64,000 bases of DNA, taken from NCBI GenBank assembly GCA_951812925.1, contig OX638372.1:3906001-3970000 (forward strand). The letters run 5' to 3'. The notes beneath the pieces were generated by a model. It had not been told where the DNA came from, did no database searches, and saw nothing but the letters and a program-made list of their open reading frames with translations. The translations under genes were made by a program, and so were the position numbers. This DNA comes from Calliopum simillimum (lineage: Eukaryota; Arthropoda; Insecta; Diptera; Lauxaniidae). Shown in pieces: positions 23,235 through 35,300 of the stretch. Position 1 is the first letter of the stretch. Each line of letters starts with the position of its first letter.

Positions 23235-23968
23235 ATTACGTGGGCTGCTATACATATTTCTGGCCTGGGCAACACTAATGTCAATAGCTAAAATCTGGCA
23301 ACACCATAATAAAGTTTGACATTTTTAGCATAAACGTTTTCACAACGTTTTGATATACAAGTGCTATTTGTTTTGTTTACAGTGAGTTAAGAAAATCAAA
23401 TTTTACATTTATAATTTAAGGGATTGATAAAATATGAGGACAAACGTTTTTTACAACTAAGTGTTCATGCAAAATCGAATGTATTGGAGTGGAAGTAATG
23501 CTCAAAGATGCTTCTATCTCACGGTATGTCACATAACGATCTTGTATTATCAGTTCACTCACGGCATCAATGTTCTCTGGCACAACGGCCGTTTTTGGAC
23601 GACCTTCACGGAATTCGTCTTTGAGCGAGCGTCGGCCGCGATTGAATTCATTAAACCAGTTTTTCACAGTGCTATAGGATGGTGCTTCATTGCCGTACAA
23701 AGATTTAAGTTCATCGATTCACTCTTGTCGTGATAATCCACGTCGAAAGTTGTGAAAAATTATTGCACGAAAATTTTCACGAGTTAATTCCATTTTTTTG
23801 TCAAATTGAGTTTTTCAAGTTACTGTAAACAACACAAATGATGATCGTACGTCAAAACGTTCTGAGTACGTTTATGCTAAGAAATGTCAAACTTTATTTT
23901 GGTGTTGCCAGATTTTAGCTATTGATATTAGTGTTGCCTAGGCCAGAAGTATATATAGCCTACGTAAT
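23235..23968 (-). mobile_element. mariner deletion derivative with long TIRs
   Basis: The ends ATTACGTGGGCT and AGCCTACGTAAT are mirrored. The arms match for about 100 bp and include CAACACTAATGTCAATAGCT and ATCTGGCAACACC. The interior on the minus strand keeps only the DNA-binding part of a mariner transposase. The catalytic half is deleted, so it can move only if helped by another copy. Confidence 0.9.
23416..23791 (-). pseudogene. N-terminal remnant of a mariner transposase
   Basis: From the ATG at about 23791 the minus strand reads MELTRENFRAIIFHNFRRGL, then SRQE followed by a TGA where a cysteine codon is expected. It then continues through YGNEAPSYSTVKNWFNEF and REGRPKTAVVPENIDAV to YVTYREIEASLSITSTPIHS. 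These are the two helix-turn-helix units of an insect mariner (SETMAR-like branch). The frame ends at 23416, before any DDE residue, at the deletion junction. Confidence 0.88.
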
Positions 23969-24040
23969 TCGTACACAATTTGTCTGTAAAACGGATAATG
24001 AAACATGTGTCCAAAATAGCCGAGGTATAAAATAATAAAA

Positions 24041-25264
24041 AATTTAGTACAAAATCTTCTGACACATTTGTGTTAAATTTATATATTATATCAAATTCTT
24101 TAAAATTTATAAATAAAATAAAAAAAATTGGTCTTTATCTGGTCCGAATGTAATGCATAAGGAGACAATTGGTTACGTCCAATGACAAACAATACGAAAC
24201 GTAAAGAGAACTTTATATGTGATGGGACCAGAATTTCCAATAGTGTAGCTTTTAAACTAGTTTGGGAATACTCAGTGGTCTTGCAGGTTATGTATTTAAA
24301 ATTTTTCAACATTTGCAAATTTCTCTACTTTTGTCGGAAAATTTTCGAATTCATCAAATTTCTTCAGTGTTTTTAAGTTTTTGTTTATAAGTATATTTTA
24401 CATCGATGTACTAAAAAAGACATAATTTTAATGTATTACTTTTTTAAAGAACTAAGTAGGTGAGCAACTACAATAAAATTTAGTGCATGAATGTGTTTCC
24501 TGAATATTATCACTGCACTAGCGTGAATGTCAAAGTTCTAAATTGGAAAATTTAATATGGCGTATATAAAATAAATGATGTCTTCTAAACTAAACGGACT
24601 CTGACCAATGAAGTATATTTTTTTGTTATTTTACAGAAGAACAAAAACAAAAACAACAAATTGCAGTCAACACCACTTTCATCACTTTGTTATATACATT
24701 TGAGGCGTTGCGCACTAGAACTCCCTAACTCGACTTGGGGTGTTTTTGCAGCCATTTCTTTTTTGAAAAGTTAGAGCCCTTTACTATGCTCGAAAACGGT
24801 TGGAATTTACTTATGTTCTTGTCATGCTACACAAAGTCTAATAAAATGCATCATTCCCTAGTGATCCGTTATCACTTTTTCCTCTCGTATTGTCTGTTTT
24901 GCGTTCCACTATCCCCATACCAATTTTGAAGAGATTTCGATAGACACATAAATGCAAACATACATACATCTATACACCAAGTTTCATAATAATTACATTT
25001 CTGGCTCCTGCGACTCTTAATAGGAACTTCAATAGTCCAGCAAAGCAATCGATAGAAAAGTGGTAGAAAATTGCAATGTTTCAAAGCAACTGGAATTCTT
25101 TGAGATTTTGATTGTACCACAATACAGAGTTCGAACTTTAAAATAATGACAGCAATAACTTAAAGATTGAAATTCATCAAAATATTGCATTTTTATTCAA
25201 ATTATGTCACTAACTGTCCTTCATTATTTGTATTTATGTAGTCTTCAAACTTCAAATGATAAAG
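24041..25264. other. AT-rich interval, no gene recognised
   Basis: Open frames on both strands lack family motifs. CTAACTCGACTTGGG near 24725 faintly echoes the nested TIR element at 16995. Confidence 0.35.
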
Positions 25265-26219
25265 ATGTCTAGCAATCAAGAAAAAAAGCGCGAACTCATT
25301 TTGTTCACTTACCTGAAAAAACCAGATTTAAAATATTCAGCCATAGCTGTCCAAAGGGTTATTTCGAATTATAGAAAGGGTCAACTTATTACGCGGATAA
25401 AGGGTGCATGTAGGAAAACAGTATAGACCCACAGTTGGTGTAAAAGGTGAAGCGCCTTTTTAAGCAGAACACCAACACTTCAGAACGAGATATGGAAGAA
25501 CCTCGAAATCTTGTATAAACAGACTAAAGAAAAAACTTTAGCTAAAGACCTACAGAGTTCAAAAAATAGCAGACCGTTCCGATGAAAGGCAGTTAGAGGC
25601 TCAAAAGCGAGCTCGAAAGTTATATGTCGGTTACCTGACTAAATTTGACTGCTGCATAATGGACGATGAAACATACTTTAAGGCAGATTTTAAACAGTTA
25701 CCAGGACACGAATTTTATACCTGTTCGGAGAAGGAGCAGGTACCGAGCAAATTTAGAGAGAAGAAAATTACAAAATTTTCCAAGCAGTATATGGTTGGCA
25801 GGCCATATGTACCTGCGGTCTGAGAAGCAGTTTTTTTGTAACACAGTGCACAATTGACTCGAAAATTTATATTGATGAATGACTTGAAAAACGTCTTTTG
25901 CCATTTATTCGTGAGCACGAGGGTAGTGTAATGTTCTGGCCTGATTTAGCAACCTTTTATTACTCTAGAGTCACCATAGAATGGTACAATAGCAATAATG
26001 TAAATTTTGTTTCCAAAAACTAACTGCCCAGAGCTTCGACCTATTGAGAGATATTGGGCTCTAATGAAATCAGATCTTCGGAAGAGTAAAAGTACTTCAA
26101 AAAATTTGAAAGATTCCAAAAATAAGTGGCGAAGGTCGTACGGTACTGTCGACGAAACAACTGTACAAAACTTAATGAAGGGTCTTAAGAAAAAAGTAAA
26201 ATATTTTTATATAAAATAA
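25265..26219 (+). pseudogene. Decayed Tc1/mariner-type transposase (DD37E-like)
   Basis: ATG at 25265 gives MSSNQEKKRELILFTYL, then broken frames. Recognisable segments in order are MDDETYFKADFKQLPG (first catalytic Asp), SKQYMVWQAIC-like text, LEKRLLPFIREHEGSVMFWP followed by DLATFYYS (second Asp), EWYNSNNVNF, and NCPELRPIERYWALMKSDLR with the final Glu. The spacing suggests the DD37E branch, with a small deletion and a frameshift just before the last motif. Stops occur near 25420 and 25855 and elsewhere. TIRs are not clearly seen, so the element boundaries are uncertain. Confidence 0.85.
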
Positions 26220-26450
26220 ATATTTGTTAATATTGTACGGTTATTTATGTTTGTCATACTACTCATTACTAAATAAAAAAACAAAATTGAAAAAAAATTC
26301 AATACGTATTTTTTTATTGATGAAAAACCAAGTATCAAATTTTTCTGGGGCAGTCCTTATTGAAATGAGATAGAAATTATTATTTATGTTTTTATTTGCG
26401 TGAAAATCCAGAAAAATAACTCTTAAAAAGCAAACAAAATGATATCGCCG

Positions 26451-26775
26451 GTGCTTACGAAGAAAATTTTCCAACCGAAAGTTGCGGCGAAGAAAATCTT
26501 TTTTTTGAAATTGCTGCGAAAAAAATCTTTTTTGTAATATGCGGACAAGAAAATCACTTTTTATAAAATGCGGAGAAGAAAATCACTTTTTACAAAATGC
26601 GGCGAAGAAAATCTTTTTATTTATTTTATTTTTTCAGAGAAATTTTTCCTATTCCTTTTTTCGAAAAAATTTGATTTTTTACGCTGCATTTTAATAAAAG
26701 AGATTTTCTTCGCCGCATTTTGTAAAAAGTGATTTTCTCCTCCGCATTTAAAGAAGAGATAGTCTTCGTAAGCAC
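26451..26775. mobile_element. TIR element built of about 30-bp tandem units
   Basis: GTGCTTACGAAGA at the left is mirrored by TCTTCGTAAGCAC at the right (with one change). Inside, variants of AAATGCGGCGAAGAAAATC repeat five times forward and then at least twice inverted (GATTTTCTTCGCCGCATTTT). The unit combines the end motif and an ACTTTTTA linker. Confidence 0.8.
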
Positions 26776-27227
26776 TAAACATGAATTAAATTTTGTAACA
26801 ATACTTGTTAATTTCTTTTGTTGCCTTGTTTAAGGGAATTTCTTAAGCGTCAGTTGCATTGCATTGCAACAAAATTTTGGAATAAAATGTATCGCCTAAT
26901 ATTTAACAAAATTCTGAGCTTAAGTTTCCAAAAAAAAAATATTTAATTTCTATCAGATGGCGCTTTTTAAGCTTTAAGCTTTAATTTTTAAAAACATTTT
27001 TGAGCGCATGCTCGAAAAACGAAAACACTAAAGCAAAAGAACAAAGAGAGCACGCCAAATGCCAAGAATGACAGTTGGAAAAACTTTGTGGTACGAGGTG
27101 AAAAATACTTGTACAATATGTTAAGCCTTAAGCACATCAATTGAACCCATCACAAATTTCGTGAATCAAATCGATTCAAAAATTTACCATTTTTAAAAAT
27201 AGACTATAGCAGGCTAGAATTCGTACA
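26776..27227. other. AT-rich interval, nothing recognised
   Basis: No coding or repeat signal was named. Confidence 0.35.
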
Positions 27228-27379
27228 CAGCAAAAAATTTGAGGATAAGGTATAAACTTGGATTTGGTTTGAATCTAACGCCCAGCAAATAGTTTGTCCG
27301 AAAGAGACGACAATAAACCAAATTGGAATGAGTACAGATACAAAAATTATACTTTGTCCTCAAACTTTTTGCTATGTGG
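27228..27379. mobile_element. Short MITE (CACAGCAAAAAATTTGAGGA ends)
   Basis: About 30 bp at the left (CACAGCAAAAAATTTGAGGA) mirrors the right end (TCCTCAAACTTTTTGCTATG), enclosing about 90 bp. A further partial match, AACCTTATCCT, occurs at 27553. Confidence 0.75.
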
Positions 27380-29789
27380 TAAATTCGTGTGTAAATTATG
27401 TGGAAATTTACCCGTTTTAAGTAAATTTATTAAAAAAAAATTTGTTGAAAGAAAAATAAGCTTATTACGTGTTTGGTAAGTTTTATTTCGAAAGGTTCCA
27501 AATAATGGTCTTGAAAAAATATCTGAAGGCTTTTGCGTAGTCAAAATTTCCAAACCTTATCCTTTCAAAACAGTTGGGGCTTAAGATAGCGGATATCGTT
27601 TACGTGATATTGCATTTTTAACTTTCTATTAAAAAATAGGATTTATGCGTATTAAAAACTAGTAATCATTATAAAAAAAAAAAAAAATATTCAGTTCCGA
27701 TGTATTTTTTGATGCTGAATCCTATGTAGTTAAATTTTCGTCTGTTTTTAGATTTAAAAATGGTATTCTTGGATTATTTTAGCGGACCACGTTAACAAGA
27801 TGTTGTATTTTAAGAATTTTTTCGGAACTTTTTATTAAAAAAGAAGAAAGGCATCAAACAAAAACAAGAAAAGTCATTTGCAATGCAAATTTTGATGTTG
27901 AGTCCGTGAGTCCGTGAGTCCGTGAGTCCGAATCCGGCCTCAGAATTGCTCTACTTATCTCGTATGATTTTTGTGGTATCCTAACAAAAATAGCAATTAA
28001 CTTTATCAGGATTTATGGGTCAACTGAAAAGCAGTATAAGTCTTTTTCTTGATATTATATCAGCGTATTGGTTTTAAAAAAATAACCAAGACCAAGACTA
28101 GTTTTGCTCATCACCACTTTGAACCAAGAGTCCTTTTTTATTTCTTTACCGATCAAAAAAAATCGAAAGTATTGCAAAGGCTAATATTCAGACTTTATAA
28201 ACTAGTACTTTATAAATTAATGTAAATGAAAAAAACAAAGAAAAAAGAATTCTGAATTTGGAATATTACAAAATATCAGTACTTAACTCCTTATATTGTT
28301 TTATCTTTATACCATTAAAACAAAATTTTTATTATTACAATCAAAAACTTAATAATTATATTTTTTATAGCTATTAACTTATTGGAAAAAACAGTAATTT
28401 TAAATAAAAAAGCATTTTTAGAAATTTTACTACTTTACTTTATTTTTTTACATGCGTTTCTTCAATACTATTTGAAAAATTTTCAATTCTATAAGTATAT
28501 GGTTGCATATCATTGTATATCTTTATGCTTATTGACTTTTTCCGATCGGCTAAGAAACAGGAAAGTTATAGCCGTTTTGTTATTTAAAGTTGATTTGAAA
28601 AGTTTCAATTTTTTGGACACGTGCATTCAAGAAAGCGAAAAAAGACTCATACTTTAAAGTGACATATACATAAAATGACCCAATCTATATATGGCGCCTC
28701 CAATTTTTATAATGTTTGGCTAAGATATCGCAGCCAAAATAATTTGAGTACGTTCAATATGGGTCATTTGACCAGGGATGCGCTACAGCAAGAAATTCAC
28801 TAAATTAGTGAATTAAAAATAGTTCTTCTCTTATTCTCTGCTGTTATTTTTCTCTTCAATTATGGCGTACTCGAGAGTACATAAGTAGTAGCTTTCATCC
28901 TTTCATCTCAAAACACATAGCGATTTATTTAGTTGGCAACGTCATGCTGGTAACGTGCGAGTTTGGCCTGTTAGTGTTAAATGGGTTGGTGTTGAATTAT
29001 GACCAAACGGCTGGTAAAATTTCACTTGCTAAAGAAAGTGCTGCTTTAATTTACACAACATAGAAAGAAAAAAAACATATTCGACAAAAAAGTGCATGAA
29101 TCTTTTATAATTAAATATAAATACATTTGGAAATGTTTTAACTGGTCAATCAGCACAATTTTTATTAGAGAAAAAACTAAATCTTCATTTGTGGAATTTT
29201 CATTAAAATTAAATGTACACTCAAACGGTAACCTTTAAATGGTAAGACTTGCAATTAAAAAAGATATATGTTTCAGTAAAAAATCAACTTGCTAGCAGAT
29301 TTTTACATTAAAAGTGATGATAAAATAAGTTAAACCCTTTATGCATTAGAAAAAATGACAAAGAGCCTCTTCTTAATTGTGTCAAATTCATCATTATGGG
29401 TTTTAAGGACATTCGCCTTTGATTGCTACCTGCTCCTTTTCTTTATGTTGCTCTTTTTCATTTCCACTCAATGCTTGTGCCTATGAAAATAAAGCTCTCT
29501 GTATTGATAGCAAAATTAAACTTAAATGTGTTGGGGAGGAATAATTAAAAAAAAAAGTTTTTTTCTAAATTTCTTTGTAATTTTTTTTTTACAAATCAAT
29601 TTGCATTTAGTGCCGTACAGGAAAGCATCTTTTTGATGCAAAACTTTATTCCCAGAATTTTTGCAAACACTGATTTAGAAATCTGTAGAATATAAGAAAA
29701 CTTAAGATTCTTGGGACTATTCTGAACAACTTTTTCTATTGGCATTTTTCGAAATTTGCAAAACCAACGGAGTTATTTGAGCAGTTTAT
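27380..29789. other. 2.4 kb AT-rich interval, no gene recognised
   Basis: Contains a four-unit 9-bp tandem repeat (GAGTCCGTG) at about 27899-27930. The open frame at 28382-28657 is low complexity and has no family motif. Nothing else is supported. Confidence 0.4.
27899..27930 (+). repeat. 9-bp tandem repeat GAGTCCGTG
   Basis: Four near-perfect copies of GAGTCCGTG in a row, then GAGTCCGAATCCGG. Confidence 0.95.
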
Positions 29790-29930
29790 TTTGAGTACGT
29801 CCATAACGAAGCAGAAGTAATGTCATAATATGAATTGGCTGATATTTTTTTAGTTATGAAAATAAAGGGCTTTGTTTTCACAAAAATTTTACTTGATAAT
29901 GTAGAATCGATGGCCTTAAGTTGAAAAATT
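29790..29930 (-). repeat. Partial copy of the MITE at 56296
   Basis: AGTAATGTCATAATATGAAT, TTGGCTGATATTTT and TTTACTTG in order match, in inverse orientation, one half of the element at 56296-56500. The other half is absent. Confidence 0.7.
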
Positions 29931-29959
29931 GTTATAACCGATTATTATGGCGCTAAAGA

Positions 29960-30425
29960 GCAATCTAACCTTCAAGCAACAATTCCAAAACGTCAGACCT
30001 GCTATACAGAAACCGCACTGATATTGTAAAAATCGCTGCAGTTTGTACTAGAAACTGAGCCATCGGCAAGCATGCTGAAGACTTGATATCCCCTTTAAGT
30101 CTTTCTGTTGAAGTTGCATGCATGGTTACGAGAAGGAGTCTCTTGAGCACTTTTCTGCAACTGTCCTGTTCTATCTAGAACCGAGGTTAGGGCTCTAGAA
30201 AAACCCTTTTTCATTGATCTGAGTGAATTCGCCGATATTGATATTGGCCCACTGCTCAACATCATCAATAGAACAAACTGAATTTAGATATCCTTAATGG
30301 ACTTCAGATATCTAATCCAGTCTCTGACAACCCCTTCAATGAGCCAGCCCGATCACTTATGTGGTGTTAAAACGGCATTAACAGTACATCGTTTGCTTAG
30401 CCACCACTCTAACCTAACCTAAGTT
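29960..30425 (+). mobile_element. LINE 3' fragment (jockey/R1-type C-terminus)
   Basis: The plus strand in shifting frames reads GYEKESLEHFSATVLFYLEP, then IDIGPLLNIINRTN. These resemble the Cys/His segment (ETVEHLLCHCP) and the following tail of non-LTR retrotransposon ORF2. The fragment ends in CTAACCTAACCT, a simple tail. Stops and frameshifts abound, so it is a dead 5'-truncated copy. Confidence 0.6.
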
Positions 30426-31022
30426 ATTTTGAAAGATTACTAGTTGCGTTTAATGCTATAATTTGAAAGCATGTTTTTTGACCTATACACTTGCTTTTGC
30501 CAAAAGTAGGGAAGGTAAGGCAGGAACCGCTTACCCATATTTCTCATTTGTCTTTTTTTTAACAACAACAATTAACAACATAGACGACATGTACTAAATC
30601 TTTTACTGCAAAAACATACTTATTAAGACATCAACTTTTACAATGTAAAAAAATTTTAAAAAAAATTTAAAGAACTGTGCGGGAATGACGCGCTTCTCTA
30701 TTGGGTGCATGTTTGGTTATGAAAATGTGTGCTCATATCTTTGTTTACATTGAAAGTGGAATGACCCATGAGTAGGTTAATAGACAGTTTCACTTTACCA
30801 AGCGTTCTTGGCTTTTTTCGTTTTACCAGTGGTCTCTTTTGAAACTACAAGTATTCAATAAATGTGCAACCCTTGCAGAAATCTCTTGAAAGCACATTAC
30901 CCTGGTACTTAGAAATGTCGTTATCATACGAAAGCAATGCAGTTACGCTACATGGCACACATATGTATGTAAGTATGTTCTTAAATATAGCTTTCCATTA
31001 TAAAGGGTGTTAATTTTAAAGC
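30426..31022. other. AT-rich interval, nothing recognised
   Basis: No gene or named repeat. Confidence 0.35.
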
Positions 31023-31160
31023 AACAAAGATTCTGGGAAGTGATAGATTAGTCCTAGACTAACAAAAAATTGTACGTGAGGGGGTTCTTAAATGTACAGA
31101 AAAAAAAACTGATTTTCTGGCTAGTTTTACAGAGATAGACACCTCCCAGAAGCTTCGTAA
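31023..31160. mobile_element. Element J, internally deleted copy 3
   Basis: ACAAAGATTCTGGGAAGTGA at the left mirrors CACCTCCCAGAAGCTTCGT at the right. It also contains AGACTAACAAAAAATTG as in element J at 37920-38905. Only the two ends remain. Confidence 0.75.
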
Positions 31161-31271
31161 TCTTAACATTTACACATTCTATAAACTTCAAAATATTTAA
31201 GTGAAAGAATAACATATTTGATAAATCAAAAATAGTGGATTCGGCAAAAATTTTAAAGAAGGGCGCAACAT

Positions 31272-31697
31272 TCAAGGAAAAAGAACCGCTTCATAATTTT
31301 TACTCCACTCGGGTAGTATAAAATTAAAGTAATTAACACTAAATTTCAAACATAAATTACTTTGCCTTGTATAACCATTTTGAATTTACAATTTTTTGTG
31401 TTTGAACTTTGCAGTTTTTGTGTGGTTCATTATTATATTTTTTTTATTGATTGATTTTTACAGTAAGGAAAAACTGCTTAAGTCGGCTTAAGCTCAAATC
31501 AAAATACAGCATAAATATTGTGTAAAAGCACAAAGTTTGTGTTGTTTTGTTTTCTAGTCGAAATCGACTCAAGCAGTCATTCCTACCTGCCACTGATTTA
31601 CTTAAGTGGATATTTGTCACTTTTTGACTTGAAATTCTGGTAAAATTAATTAGAAATAAAGTAGTACTTCCTATAATTTTTTTTTCTCCGAGTACAG
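31272..31697 (+). mobile_element. TIR element with tRNA-like cassette family, copy C (cassette lost)
   Basis: CATAATTTTTACTCCACTCG, ATTTCAAACATAAATTAC and TCTGGTAAAATTAATTAGAA match copies A, B and D in order. It ends TTTTTTCTCCGAGTACA. The tRNA-like block has been replaced by about 150 bp of other sequence. Confidence 0.75.
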
Positions 31698-32327
31698 TTG
31701 AGTTTCAATGATACTATGTCATTGATACTATAAGGTAACATTTGATTTATTTACGCTGTAATTGATATTCTATTTTATTTGAAATGTTTTCCCAAAAATA
31801 ATTAAAAAAATAATTTTAAAATTTCATGCACACTTCCATTGATTTTATTTCATGTCGTATTTTTCTTTCCTTTAGTTAAGATCTTGATGGCTCAACAATG
31901 GGCAGTGTTGTTTAGTTGTTCTATTCAAGTATTATATTCATATTTGTCACAAAGTTTTCTAATGATTGGGTTGCTATTTTGAGTACTTCAGACAACACTT
32001 TGATGTATTCCGAATGGATTGGATCAAATTTCAAATTGAATATCATTGACAAGTAGCAAATAACACAAGTCGAAACGTTAAAGATAAATCAGCATGATAA
32101 AAATATTATATGTATATCTAAGGTTAAATCACTAAAAAACACTCGAGCATATGATTGGTTTCCATGTTATAAAATTTATACAAAGATGTACCTTAAAAAG
32201 ATTGTCCGAGAACTTCGAAACTCTAAGTACAGAATTTATGTCTTTCATCTGGGTCATTATACTCTCACACCCCAATGTGTGCAATTGGTAACATTTTGTT
32301 AAAAAAATCTCTTTGTTCTCATTGCAG
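31698..32327. other. Upstream flank or intron of Syt12
   Basis: AT-rich with no repeat partner. It ends in a strong 3' splice site: TTTGTTCTCATTGCAG with AG at 32326-32327. Confidence 0.5.
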
Positions 32328-32356
32328 GCAAAGCGGCAAAGTCCACAAAGCTTATA

Positions 32357-35300
32357 ATGGACAGTACACCAATGACAATCACAAGCTTGGCGTTAGCTGT
32401 CTTGCTCGTTTTATTAATGATAATGTTGTTCTGTCACTATCTAGCACCACACACAACATCCTGGTTACGTTCCAACAAGGAAGAAAAAATTGGATTGTCA
32501 AAAAATAAGATTTTTCACGCTAATGGTTACATGGTCAGGAATATTCAGCCGTCAATATTCAATAAAAATTCATTAAGGACAAACAATTACTTAAAGTTTG
32601 TTTATTTACAGCTTCACTCTGGATCTGAATTTCTACTCAGCACTAGCGGAAGTTTTAAGCGATTTGATACCATTGATCGAGATCTTAAGCAATCAGGTCA
32701 GCAACAGCAGCAACAACCGAATCAACGCTCTTTGCCACTTTGGAACTTGCCACAAACGGAGAACAAAATTCCCCCACAGCCCCTTCGTCCAGCACCAGCA
32801 CCCGTTGGAACACAAGCACCGTCATTAAGTGCAAGCCATACGAAATCAGTGACATTTTCTTTTACCACACTTCAAGAAACTGCTGCATCATCAGCTAGCA
32901 TTCAATCTATGGAGACTGCACTTAACGAAAACTTTGACCAGGATATAACACTTAATAGAGGACATTCGAATGAAACACTTGTCTCATGTATGCGTTCAAA
33001 GAAAAATACACCGATACCACAAGCTATTGAAGCACCACCACCCCCGCGACTGGCAACAACACCGTCGCAGACATCACTATTGACATCGGCAATTCCACGT
33101 CCTGTGGCCAAAAGGCAGACACCAGTGCAGTCTGCCGTTGAGCCAAATATGGATTTCATTAATGAGGAGCATAAAAATATTCATACAGCAACAAGACCAA
33201 ATGGAAACTCCAATTCTGAAATCCAAAAGAAACCAGCGCTTACGCGCCGAAACTCAAGCACAAATCCTTTTCTCTGTGAATCTGTTGAATTCGTTGAAGA
33301 AAGTTTAACGGAAAAGGTTGAACATAGCACTACCCTACCGAAAACGGATCAAAATACAAACGTTATGCTGCCATCTGCAATCTTATCGATTCAAAGTAAA
33401 ACTATGGACTCAAAAGAATCGATATCAATGCAGTCAGTAAATGGAAACAATCCATTTTATACTGAAACACAAGCAACAACAAATAGCACTGCACCTCATA
33501 ATGCTGTTGGAAAAATCGACTCGAACATATTAGACAAACTCCCAATACAACGTAACCGTTCGCTCTCAGAAACTGAAGCAGCCGATCTTGACTTGACAAG
33601 CTTATCTACGAAAATAAATTCAACAACTTCCAAGTTCTCTCGAACTACTACGAATCCATTTTCAAATTTCAATCAAAAAGTTAAGGGTCCACATTTGCTA
33701 CAAAAGACCTTTTCTGAAGACTTTCTCTTTCGTAAAATACCCGGTGGTAGTATTGTTAATAACATGGGAAATTCTAATGGTGGCCATACAACATGGAGTT
33801 TTGGACGTTCGCTTTTGAGACAAGACTCTCTTTCGTCTATTGGCATTGGTCGCCGGAATAGTTCACAAGTATCGTTGGACTCAACGGTAGGCTCAATGGA
33901 AGGCATCAATTTGGAGCGGGCCATTTCCTGCGATTCAGTCAATTCAGAATCGTCGGTGGTGTTGTCTGATTTAGAACAGCCATACACACAAATAACTGGA
34001 TATTTGTATGTGGGATTACAGTACAATAAGTAAGTTTTCTTAGATTTAACCAGAGTGACCTGATCCTGCAGTTTAAAAGATTTTTCTACACTAGTCGGCA
34101 TAATTATTTTGACAAAATGCAAGGAAATAAAGAATTTTTTTCGTGACACAAATATTTTGACAACAATTTTGCAAAATCACTATTTTACAGCAAAAATTGT
34201 GATTCGAACAACTAAAATTTATACCTTTAGAAACAGAATTTAACTCCTTCTCAAACAAAATGTTTCTAGTTGAAATCAAAATATCAATTCTCTTTAGAAA
34301 TTAGTTGAAGTAAAATCATTTCTAGAAAAACAATTTTTTACAAATACGGACACTTAACGACCGAAAAAAATGTTTTACTTTTTTAAGCTAAGCAAACTCT
34401 AAGTAATTGAAATAAACTTGAATCGTTCGAATCACAATATTTGCAGTAAAATAGTGATTTTGCGAAGTTGATGTAAAAATATTTATGTCACTAAAAAGTT
34501 CATTGATTACTTGCTTTTTTATCAGCAGAAAAAGAATGAAAACGGTGAACGACAAAATATTTAGTATGCATATAGCTGTAAATACGGTCTTTCCTTTGAT
34601 AGTCACAAATAGATTTTGTCAAAATAATTGTGCCGACTAGTGCATGTCAAAATGTGTTTATTATAATTAATCGTATTGCTAATTTTTTTAAATTTTTTCA
34701 AAGAGAAACAATAACAACAGAAGGTATGGAAATTGTCGTAAATATAATTGAAGCGAAGGATGTCATATGTCCCCTTAAAGTTGATTCTTTTGATACTTTT
34801 GTGCGCATTTATTTAGTGCCTGACCAAGCGGGTGCTATGCAAACTCAGGTTTAACTAACTTTATTCAAAAATATGCACATTACCGTAAATAAAGGCGTAT
34901 TTTTCCAGGTCATAAGCCATACATTAGCACCACAGTACAATGAGTCGTTCACATTTTGGCTGAAAAAAGAATACCGTCGACATTCGCTATGGTTCCATTT
35001 ATATCATAATGGAAAAGCTCACACTTTGTTAGGTATTTTAGCAAATCCATACATATATACATACATAAAAGTGGGTCGACCACCATACAAAAAATAACCA
35101 CTGAAATATGTTTCTTGGTTTGTTGTTAGACTTTCCACAAAATATTTTGACTTTGGTGAAAACTTTAATAGGGCTAGAATTTTTTTTTGCCCCAAAAACA
35201 CAATATAACTATGTATGGAAAACTTTTTTGTTTGGCTACAAAAATATAAGGTATATTAAGTTTTCTCCAAAGTCGAAATATTTTGAAAAAGTCTAACCAT

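Larger units (their letters stand above)
22985..24040 (+). repeat. SINE-like repeat G, copy 2, split by a mariner derivative
   Basis: The left part (22985-23234) matches repeat G copy 1 in opposite orientation, with the tRNA-like block CGGTCTAATGACTTGCGCTG to CGGGCTTAAATCC. The tail AGCCGAGGTATAAAATAAT resumes at about 24020, after the nested element at 23235-23968. This order shows that the mariner derivative inserted later. Confidence 0.7.

Noticed and set aside
26451..26775. Regular about 30-bp repeats considered as a CRISPR-like array
   Set aside because: Eukaryotic context, diverged units, no unique spacers of constant length, and TIR ends showing a MITE.
32902..33159. Minus-strand frames inside the first Syt12 exon (also 33402-33599 and 33673-34149)
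   Set aside because: Shadows of the long Ser/Thr/Pro-rich coding exon; no motif and no splice support.
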